From Phycisphaerae bacterium (GTDB lineage: Bacteria > Planctomycetota > Phycisphaerae > UBA1845 > Fen-1342), in the NCBI GenBank assembly GCA_016935035.1, contig JAFGRR010000377.1, positions 1 to 5,647 of the forward strand: a stretch of 5,647 nucleotides of DNA, written 5' to 3'. A program made the translations under genes and the position numbers. Within the stretch, counting starts at the first letter, position 1. The number at the start of each line of letters is the position of its first letter. Under the pieces are notes generated by a model. It was not told the DNA's origin. It saw nothing but the letters and a program-made list of their open reading frames with translations, and did not search any database. Shown here piece after piece: positions 1 to 4,540 of the stretch.

Positions 1-780
1 AGGTTGCTCAAAAATCTCCTTGAGCATGAAGTGCTCGTGGCCGCCAAGCTCGAGTTCTTCCAGCGTGAGCTCGACATCCTCGACCGTCTTCGTGATCGGG
101 GCGGCATCCAGCGTCGTGGTCCGGAAGCCATCCCGCCCGATCACCACCACTTCATTGTCTTCCAAATAGATCGCCTGCGACGTGTGCTGCACGATCGCGG
201 CGGCGTCTGACGCGACGATGTGTTCGTCCTGGCCGACGCCGACGATCAGCGGGCTGCCGCGCCGCGCCGCCACCAGCGTATCGGGCTCATCCTTATGAAT
301 GACCGCGATACCGAACGTCCCGCGCACTTCGCGCAGGGCCTGACGCACCGCATCTTCGAGTCGCCCCCGGTACAGGTGGCCGATCAGCGCCGCCAGCACT
401 TCGGTATCGGTCTCGCTCTGCAGCTCTATGCCCTGGCCGGCCAGATACTGGGCCAGCACGCGGTAGTTCTCGATGATGCCGTTGTGCACGAGTGCCAGCT
501 TGTGATTCGCGTCGCAGTGCGGGTGCGCGTTGCTTTCCGTCGGCGCGCCGTGAGTGGCCCAACGCGTGTGCGACATTCCGATCGTCGCGCCGTTGAGATC
601 GGCATCCAGCTTCTGCTCGAGCGCGCTGATGCGTCCGACCGCGCGGCGGATTATCAGTTCGTCGTCGTTGAGCACGGCAATCCCGGCCGAGTCGTAGCCG
701 CGGTACTCCAGACGCTTCAGACCTTCGATCAGAATGGGCGTCGCATCACGTGGACCGATATACGCTACGATTCCGCACAT
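1..780 (-). CDS. glmS: Glutamine--fructose-6-phosphate aminotransferase (isomerizing), N-terminal part
   Basis: Makes glucosamine-6-phosphate from fructose-6-phosphate and glutamine in the cytoplasm, the entry step to UDP-N-acetylglucosamine for cell envelope synthesis. Read from 780 leftward the product begins M-C-G-I-V-A-Y-I-G. Cys2, exposed after Met removal, is the N-terminal nucleophile of class II glutamine amidotransferases. Other glutaminase-domain motifs follow in order: RGYDSAG (27-33), HTRWATHG (71-78), NAHPH (84-88), HNGIIEN (99-105), SETDTEV (122-128), RRGSPLIV (173-180) and ASD (190-192). The visible part ends in the linker motif HFMLKEIFEQP (250-260), which precedes the two sugar-isomerase (SIS) domains in this family. 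Only 260 codons of roughly 610 are present, with no frameshift or stop. The start is supported by an AAGGAGA Shine-Dalgarno (793-787 on the minus strand) seven bases upstream. It is divergent from the Hpt gene. Assignment is very secure. Confidence 0.97.
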   Translation of the reverse strand, partial: MCGIVAYIGPRDATPILIEGLKRLEYRGYDSAGIAVLNDDELIIRRAVGRISALEQKLDADLNGATIGMSHTRWATHGAPTESNAHPHCDANHKLALVHNGIIENYRVLAQYLAGQGIELQSETDTEVLAALIGHLYRGRLEDAVRQALREVRGTFGIAVIHKDEPDTLVAARRGSPLIVGVGQDEHIVASDAAAIVQHTSQAIYLEDNEVVVIGRDGFRTTTLDAAPITKTVEDVELTLEELELGGHEHFMLKEIFEQP

Positions 781-1069
781 GCGGTTTCTCCTTGGGGGGT
801 CACGTACTTATGATCGTCACGGACGGACTGCTTCGCCACCCCGGCGCGATGGGCTCATTCAGATGTACGTCCGCGCCACGCCAGTGGTGCGGCATCTCCG
901 CGAATTCCAGCCGAACAAGCGGATTCACCAGCCAATTCGGCCGATGATGGCAACGTGCCGCGCCGCCAATCGCGCCCGTGGCCAATGGCTCCGAGGCCAG
1001 GCCGGCGCTTTTGGGAAGTCGCCTTGGCCAGATTATCAGAACTCTCGCCGCTTTTGGAGAGGCTGAACA
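781..1069. other. Divergent intergenic region between glmS and the Hpt gene
   Basis: 289 bases without a convincing gene; open frames here are extensions or shadows of the flanking genes. It must hold the start signals of both divergent genes. On the minus strand a GATAAT hexamer (1037-1032) could be a -10 for glmS, but there is no acceptable -35 partner. On the plus strand a TTGGGA (1011-1016) and TTATCA (1033-1038) pair is too degenerate to call. A 6-bp inverted repeat, GCCGAA (910-915) with TTCGGC (936-941), and a 9-base direct repeat CGCTTTTGG (1006-1014 and 1049-1057) are visible but may be chance. I do not see the conserved core of a glmS ribozyme. Confidence 0.5.
1056..1062 (+). promoter_or_regulatory. 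Shine-Dalgarno site fixing a GTG start for the Hpt gene
   Basis: GGAGAGG lies seven bases upstream of GTG at 1070. The next in-frame Met codons are far downstream, past the phospho-accepting His, so this site decides the start. Confidence 0.7.
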
Positions 1070-1411
1070 GTGAGTGACTCCAACGGAACACACCGCGCAA
1101 CCACCCTCATTTCGCAACTGCTGCTCGAAGACGCTGATCTCCGCGACATCGTCGAGGAGTTCGTCGACGGCCTGACCGTGCGGATATCGGAATTGAAACG
1201 CGCCCATCGCGATCTCGATTTCTCCGCGCTGACCACCCTGGCCCACCAGCTCAAAGGCGCGGGCGGTTCGTACGGCTATCCGGATATCAGCCAGCAGGCG
1301 GCAATGATGGAAGAACGCTTCCGCAGCCAGGACGCCAGCCAGTTCACCAACTGGATCGGCGACCTCGAAGACCTCGCCGCCGGCGCACGGTGTGGCCTAC
1401 AGGATACTTAG
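1070..1411 (+). CDS. Single-domain histidine phosphotransfer (Hpt) protein
   Basis: A 113-residue protein that is essentially one Hpt domain, expected to relay a phosphoryl group between a hybrid histidine kinase and a response regulator in the cytoplasm. The diagnostic segment is LAHQLKGAGGSYGY (57-70), with His59 (codon 1244-1246) as predicted phospho-acceptor and the following L-K-G-A/S-G pattern typical of Hpt helices. The region before it (about 13-47) is an amphipathic helix resembling the first helix of the four-helix bundle, and 73-106 supplies the last helices. Translation starts at GTG with a GGAGAGG site seven bases upstream. There are no membrane segments and no fused kinase or receiver domain. 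No kinase or response regulator lies nearby in this window, so its partners are unknown. The zinc-ribbon gene follows 137 bases downstream on the same strand; co-transcription is possible but not shown. Confidence 0.9.
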   Translation: MSDSNGTHRATTLISQLLLEDADLRDIVEEFVDGLTVRISELKRAHRDLDFSALTTLAHQLKGAGGSYGYPDISQQAAMMEERFRSQDASQFTNWIGDLEDLAAGARCGLQDT

Positions 1412-1450
1412 GCACCGCGCCTCAGCGAGATACCTGGCGGACCACGACTG

Positions 1451-1477
1451 TTGCCGCGTACGCCAGCGGCTTATCAT
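1451..1477 (+). promoter_or_regulatory. Weak candidate sigma-70-like promoter for the zinc-ribbon gene
   Basis: TTGCCG (1451-1456) and TATCAT (1472-1477) match the -35 consensus at four of six and the -10 consensus at five of six positions, with a short 15-base spacer. It lies in the 137-base gap before the zinc-ribbon gene. The spacer contains a 5-bp inverted repeat, GCCGC (1453-1457) with GCGGC (1466-1470), which could alternatively be a poor terminator stem for the Hpt gene. Planctomycete promoters are poorly defined, so this is only a candidate. Confidence 0.22.
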
Positions 1478-1538
1478 CACCATCCACCTCCACGTGAACG
1501 GGGGCATGGCGGCTGTACACATGCACCGCCACCCGCTT

Positions 1539-1542
1539 GGAG
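1539..1542 (+). promoter_or_regulatory. Shine-Dalgarno core deciding between TTG 1537 and ATG 1549
   Basis: GGAG lies six bases before ATG 1549. It overlaps the alternative in-frame TTG at 1537, which has no comparable site upstream, so ATG 1549 is the better start. Confidence 0.6.
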
Positions 1543-1548
1543 CACGCG

Positions 1549-2259
1549 ATGGCAAACGATCCATTCTGCGACAACTGCGGCTACAACCTTCGCGGACTGA
1601 CCGAGTCGAGCAAGTGCCCCGAGTGCGGCAGGCCGATCGTCGAGGTCCTCCAACGTCCTCAGACGTTCCCGCTCGGCCGCCGATATCGCTCCCAAACCAC
1701 GATCTTCGGTCTCCCGCTCGTCAGCGTCGCCTTCGGCCCACACGAGGATGAACGGATCGGGCGGGCGTGCGGCATTATCGCCATCGGCGACGTCGCTACT
1801 GGGTGGTTGGCAATCGGCGGTTTCGCGCGCGGGATCTTTGCGGCCGGCGGGTGCGCCATCGGACTCGTCTCCGCTGGCGGACTCGCCATCGGACTTCTCA
1901 TCGCACTCGGAGGAGCCACGATCGGCGGGCTTGCCGTCGGTGGCATGAGCGTCGGCGGCATGGCAATCGGCGGTGGCGCTGCCGGCTTCGTCGCCGAGGG
2001 CGGATTCGCCGTCGGATACTACTCACACGGCGGCAGCGTCTACGGCAAACACGTCGTCGGGCCCAACCGAAGCGACCCCGAGGCCGTCAGGTTCTTCTCA
2101 CGATGGGGACAACAGCTACCAGCGCGACCGACTCTACCCGTGCTCTGGCACGTCATGCTGACGTGGGGCACCTACACCATCGTCGGGCTCGCCACACTCT
2201 GCTTCCTGCTGGTCGTCGGCGCATATTCCATGCGCCCGCGTGACACCGAGTTCACGTGA
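1549..2259 (+). CDS. Zinc-ribbon protein with glycine-phased pentad repeat and C-terminal membrane helix, unknown function
   Basis: A 236-residue protein I cannot assign a function. Residues 7-27 form a small zinc ribbon: C7-x2-C10-G-Y-N-L-R-G-L, then C23-x2-C26-G, four cysteines able to bind one zinc. After a linker with G-L-P-L-V-S-V-A-F-G (54-63) comes a stretch (about 75-171) in which glycine recurs every fifth residue: 75 to 115, then 121 to 171 after one extra residue. Typical units are L-A-I-G-G, L-A-V-G-G and F-A-V-G-Y. The segment Y-G-K-H-V-V-G and the acidic/aromatic D-P-E-A-V-R-F-F (176-183) follow. A single hydrophobic helix, about 206-226, sits near the C-terminus with an Arg-rich end. 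From memory, similar zinc-ribbon plus A-x-G-G-x repeat proteins occur as uncharacterised proteins in planctomycetes and some other bacteria. The repeats could fold as a pentapeptide-like beta-helix or lie in or on the membrane. No enzyme motif is visible. It is tail to tail with the exchanger gene, 34 bases away. Confidence 0.85.
   Translation: MANDPFCDNCGYNLRGLTESSKCPECGRPIVEVLQRPQTFPLGRRYRSQTTIFGLPLVSVAFGPHEDERIGRACGIIAIGDVATGWLAIGGFARGIFAAGGCAIGLVSAGGLAIGLLIALGGATIGGLAVGGMSVGGMAIGGGAAGFVAEGGFAVGYYSHGGSVYGKHVVGPNRSDPEAVRFFSRWGQQLPARPTLPVLWHVMLTWGTYTIVGLATLCFLLVVGAYSMRPRDTEFT
1771..2061 (+). repeat. Five-residue (15-base) glycine-phased coding repeat
   Basis: Within the zinc-ribbon protein, Gly codons occur at residues 75, 80, 85, 90, 95, 100, 105, 110 and 115. 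They then resume at 121 and continue every five residues to 171, giving 20 phased glycines. The unit is roughly small/Ala, any, Gly, Gly or large hydrophobic, hydrophobic. All four Gly codons and several Ala, Ile and Val codons are used, so the units are alike as protein but diverged as DNA. This is an old, maintained repeat and not a fresh tandem duplication. Confidence 0.9.
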
Positions 2260-2275
2260 CGATAGCGCGGCGAAT

Positions 2276-2292
2276 GTCGGATGCGGTCCGGC
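2276..2292. terminator. Possible shared terminator hairpin between convergent genes
   Basis: GTCGGA (2276-2281) can pair with TCCGGC (2287-2292), six pairs including one G-T, around a five-base loop. It fills most of the 34 bases separating the stop codons of the zinc-ribbon gene and the exchanger gene, where a two-way terminator would be expected. There is no T-run on either side, so intrinsic termination is uncertain. Confidence 0.3.
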
Positions 2293-2293
2293 T

Positions 2294-3277
2294 TCACGCG
2301 GCCGCGACCGACGAGCGGCTTACGAGGTATGCCGTGTACGCCACGTAGCCGGTGACAAACACCCACCCTTCCCAGCGATCGATGCGCCGCGCCGTGAAGA
2401 AGACCGGCAAACACAACGCCGCCACCAGCACCATCACCGGAATGTCCACACGCAGCGCCGTCGGACTCACCAGCACACCGCCATCACTAATCGCCGCCGC
2501 TCCACCAAGCACGGCCAGGATATTGAAGATATTACTGCCAACCACGTTGCCGACGGCGATGTCGCGCTCGCCACGGATCGCCGCCACGATTGACGTCGCC
2601 GCCTCGGGCAGCGACGTACCGGCCGCGACGACCGTCAACCCGATCACCAGTTGGCTCACTCCAAGAGCGGTGGCGATGCCGACCGCGCCCGCCAGCAACC
2701 AGCGCGCCCCGAGGACCAGCAGGCCTAATCCGATCACCACGAACACCGCGGAAAGCCCGAGCTGCGCCAGGCGGCCGGCGCGAACGGCGCCGAACTCCTT
2801 GGCAAACTCGCCCTGAACGGCGGCGTTTTCGCGCCGGCTCTTCCAGATCAGGAACGTCGTGTACGCCACGGCGCCACACAGCAATATCACACCCTCGGCC
2901 CCGCCGACGCGGCCATCCAGACCAAACAACCATGTCAGCGCGGATGCCGCCAGCATCACCCACAAATCGAAACGCAGCAACTGGCGATTGACCACGAGCG
3001 GCGTGATTACCGCCGACGCGCCGAGAATCACGAGCACGTTGAACACATTGCTGCCAATGACATTACCAAGGGCTATATCCGCCTGCCGCGACAATGCCGC
3101 CTGCACGCTGACAGCCAGTTCCGGCGCGCTCGTGCCGTAGGCAACAACCGTCAGTCCGATCACAAGCGGCGACACCCCAGCCGCCGATGCAATCCGGGAG
3201 GCACCGCGGACCAGCACCTCGGCCCCGAGCACGAGCAGTATCAAGCCGGCAACTGTGAGCAAAGTGGTCATGAACAT
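2294..3277 (-). CDS. Sodium/calcium exchanger family protein (YrbG type)
   Basis: An inner-membrane cation/calcium exchanger (CaCA superfamily) expected to move Ca2+ against Na+ or H+. The 327-residue length matches the E. coli YrbG class (about 325). Both inverted alpha-repeats are intact. Repeat 1 has GLTVVAYGTSAPEL (41-54) and GNVIGSNVFN (71-80); repeat 2 has GLTVVAAGTSLPE (213-225) and GNVVGSNIFN (243-252). The ion-coordinating acids Glu53 and Glu225 and Asn72 and Asn244 are present. About ten hydrophobic segments surround a short charged central loop (about 146-172) linking the halves. The open frame extends far upstream to 3655, but that part is hydrophilic, unlike the family and overlaps the divergent dehydrogenase gene. 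I start at ATG 3277; ATG 3271 (M-T-T-L-L-T) is equally plausible, and neither has a strong Shine-Dalgarno. The transported ion and physiological role cannot be read from sequence. Confidence 0.93.
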   Translation of the reverse strand: MFMTTLLTVAGLILLVLGAEVLVRGASRIASAAGVSPLVIGLTVVAYGTSAPELAVSVQAALSRQADIALGNVIGSNVFNVLVILGASAVITPLVVNRQLLRFDLWVMLAASALTWLFGLDGRVGGAEGVILLCGAVAYTTFLIWKSRRENAAVQGEFAKEFGAVRAGRLAQLGLSAVFVVIGLGLLVLGARWLLAGAVGIATALGVSQLVIGLTVVAAGTSLPEAATSIVAAIRGERDIAVGNVVGSNIFNILAVLGGAAAISDGGVLVSPTALRVDIPVMVLVAALCLPVFFTARRIDRWEGWVFVTGYVAYTAYLVSRSSVAAA

Positions 3278-3358
3278 GGGCGGCCGCCACCGTCTGGACA
3301 AGCAACGTTCCCGCCGACCAGGGGCTCTTCGTCGCCCCGGAGCAGCGGGTACGACATG

Positions 3359-3387
3359 ATTATCCCGCCGCCGGCTCGGCGTGCACA
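3359..3387 (-). promoter_or_regulatory. Weak candidate promoter for the exchanger gene
   Basis: Read on the minus strand, GATAAT (3364-3359) matches the -10 consensus at five of six positions. A poor TGTGCA (3387-3382) lies 17 bases upstream of it as a -35. The placement gives a leader of roughly 75 bases before ATG 3277. In this GC-rich gap an A/T hexamer is somewhat notable, but the -35 matches only three positions. Confidence 0.22.
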
Positions 3388-3455
3388 GGCCCCGGGGAAC
3401 TTCATCGACCACTTGATCTATCGCCGCCAATCGCGGAGCATCCCAGATAGTAGTC

Positions 3456-3470
3456 GCGGTCCAGGACCGC
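3456..3470. promoter_or_regulatory. Perfect palindrome, candidate operator upstream of the dehydrogenase gene
   Basis: GCGGTCC, a central A, then GGACCGC: seven perfectly complementary bases on each side of one base. It is centred at 3463, 49 bases before the dehydrogenase ATG and 186 bases upstream of the exchanger start, inside the divergent intergenic region. A one-base centre is too tight for an RNA hairpin loop with all pairs closed, so a dimeric DNA-binding protein site is the more natural reading. No regulator gene is adjacent to suggest the ligand. Confidence 0.4.
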
Positions 3471-3511
3471 AAACGAGGGCAGAACCAGGAAGTCACCCGC
3501 GAACCTCCATC

Positions 3512-4321
3512 ATGTCCGTCAATCAATTCTGGACAGACAAGCACGTAATCATCACCGGCGCGAGCAGTGGCATCGGCCATGCGCTGGCTGAACACGTGGC
3601 GCGCGAAGGCGCACGCGTCGGCCTCCTGGCGCGCCGGCAGATACCGCTGGAACAACTCGCCAACAGAATCCGAGCCAGTGCCGGCCGGGCCGCCACCGCC
3701 CTGGGCGACGTGCGCGAGGCGGAGGCTGTTCGATCGGCGATCCTCTCACTTGAAGACGAACTGGGCCCTTGTGACGTGATCGTCGCCAACGCCGGCGCCC
3801 ACCGCTACACACCCGGCAGCGATTTCCAAGCCGCCGACTTCGATTTCGTCTTCGACACCAACGTGCGCGGAACAGTGAACTCGCTGGCGGCGGTGTTGCC
3901 CGGCATGGTGAGGCGACGCCGCGGACACGTGGTCGCAGTCGCCAGCATCGCCGGCATGCTCGGACTTCCCGAGGTCGGCGCCTACTCCTCCAGCAAGGCC
4001 GCCCTGATCACGCTGATGGAGAGCCTGCGCGTGGATCTGTACCCGCACGGCGTCAGGGTCACGACCATCTGCCCAGGCTTCATCGACACACCCTTCATCG
4101 CCGGTCACGACCGCCGCGTGCTGAAGTTCATGCTGTCGCCCGAGGAGGCCGCCCGCCGCATCGCCCGGGCGATCGAGCGCGGCCGCGCGGAGTACTACTT
4201 TCCCTGGCCGACTTGGCTCACCGCCCGAATCGCGAGTTGGCTGCCGTTCGACCTGTATCGTCGTCTGCTCGCCTGGCAGACGCCGCCGGCGCAGGTTGAG
4301 CAGCCCGGTCGCGAATCGTAG
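3512..4321 (+). CDS. Short-chain dehydrogenase/reductase (classical SDR), substrate unknown
   Basis: A 269-residue NAD(P)-dependent oxidoreductase with a Rossmann fold. The cofactor motif TGASSGIG spans 15-22. An Arg pair after strand 2 (LLARR, 38-42) favours NADP(H). GDV (65-67) holds the adenine-side Asp, and NAG is at 93-95. The catalytic tetrad is complete: Asn117, Ser145, Tyr158 and Lys162 (YSSSK, 158-162), followed by PGFIDTP (188-194). The C-terminus (about 200-258) has aromatic and hydrophobic segments (EYYFPWPTWL, then ASWLPFDLYRRLL), as in SDR subgroups thought to act on lipid-like substrates at membranes; that is inference. The frame is open back to 3356, but residues upstream of M-S-V-N are Pro/Arg-rich and unlike the family. 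ATG 3512 places the cofactor motif at the usual distance. It lacks a well-placed Shine-Dalgarno (AGGAAG is 19 bases away). Substrate cannot be inferred from neighbours. Confidence 0.92.
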   Translation: MSVNQFWTDKHVIITGASSGIGHALAEHVAREGARVGLLARRQIPLEQLANRIRASAGRAATALGDVREAEAVRSAILSLEDELGPCDVIVANAGAHRYTPGSDFQAADFDFVFDTNVRGTVNSLAAVLPGMVRRRRGHVVAVASIAGMLGLPEVGAYSSSKAALITLMESLRVDLYPHGVRVTTICPGFIDTPFIAGHDRRVLKFMLSPEEAARRIARAIERGRAEYYFPWPTWLTARIASWLPFDLYRRLLAWQTPPAQVEQPGRES

Positions 4322-4366
4322 CTGGTCCCGCCGGCCCGCCCGCATGCCACGCCCGATCGGCTGCCG

Positions 4367-4383
4367 CCTGTCAGATTGGCAGG
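4367..4383 (+). terminator. Hairpin after the dehydrogenase gene, possible terminator
   Basis: CCTGTCA (4367-4373) pairs with TGGCAGG (4377-4383), seven pairs with one G-T, around a GAT loop, 46 bases after the stop codon. An overlapping longer-range pairing, TGCCGCC (4362-4368) with GGCGGCA (4395-4401), could form instead, giving two mutually exclusive stems. There is no T-run, so it may be a factor-dependent terminator, an RNA 3'-end stem, or part of the dnaK upstream region. Confidence 0.35.
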
Positions 4384-4467
4384 ATTCCCGCCTGGGCGGC
4401 ACGAAATGTCCAGATCGTAAAGCACTTAATCAAAAGATGTTACGCACAAACGGCATCTCCAGCCTGC

Positions 4468-4491
4468 TCTGGTATCTAGCTTGCTACCAGA
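4468..4491 (+). promoter_or_regulatory. Inverted repeat in the dnaK upstream region, candidate operator or leader hairpin
   Basis: TCTGGTA (4468-4474) and TACCAGA (4485-4491) are perfect inverted copies separated by ten bases, 49 bases before the dnaK ATG. The spacing resembles that of heat-shock operators such as CIRCE (9-bp arms, 9-base spacer), but the sequence is not CIRCE. It could be a binding site for another repressor or a stem in the dnaK leader RNA. A weak TTGCTA (4481-4486) and TTCTAT (4504-4509) pair at 17 bases overlaps its right arm and could be a promoter, but the -10 is poor. Confidence 0.35.
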
Positions 4492-4540
4492 CCAGCGACG
4501 ATTTTCTATGCGCCGTGAAATAGCGCTTCAGGAGGTTCGA

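Noticed and set aside
220..813. 197-codon plus-strand open frame
   Set aside because: It lies antisense to glmS, whose minus-strand translation shows every expected glutaminase motif. The plus frame is Arg/His-rich with no recognisable domain, a byproduct of GC-rich codon use.
781..1069. glmS ribozyme upstream of glmS
   Set aside because: The minus-strand leader contains an AGCGCC-like string about 230 bases from the start, but I cannot find the rest of the conserved core or its pairing elements, and the distance is unusual. A covariance-model search would settle it.
1659..1961. Minus-strand open frame rich in regularly spaced Pro-Pro pairs
   Set aside because: Its five-residue periodicity is the complement of the Gly-Gly pentads in the sense gene (GGC/GGN read in reverse gives proline codons), so the pattern is fully explained by the zinc-ribbon protein.
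2352..2816. 154-codon plus-strand open frame, and other plus frames to 3140
   Set aside because: They are antisense to the exchanger gene, whose alpha-repeats and hydrophobic segments are intact. The plus frames are Thr/Pro/Ser/Arg-rich with no domain.
3356..3511. 52-residue N-terminal extension of the dehydrogenase
   Set aside because: Pro/Arg-rich sequence unlike SDR N-termini, and it would bury the palindrome in coding sequence. ATG 3512 gives the standard distance to TGASSGIG.
3278..3655. 126-residue N-terminal extension of the exchanger frame
   Set aside because: It is hydrophilic and lacks family similarity. It overlaps the start of the divergent dehydrogenase, and the family length of about 325 residues fits ATG 3277 or 3271.
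3746..4402. 218-codon minus-strand open frame
   Set aside because: Antisense to the dehydrogenase, with Gly/Arg/Asp-rich composition and no motif. It is a shadow of the sense gene.
4411..4430. CIRCE-like half site near AAGCACTTAATC in the dnaK leader
   Set aside because: It resembles TTAGCACTC only loosely and has no matching GAGTGCTAA arm at the expected nine-base spacing.
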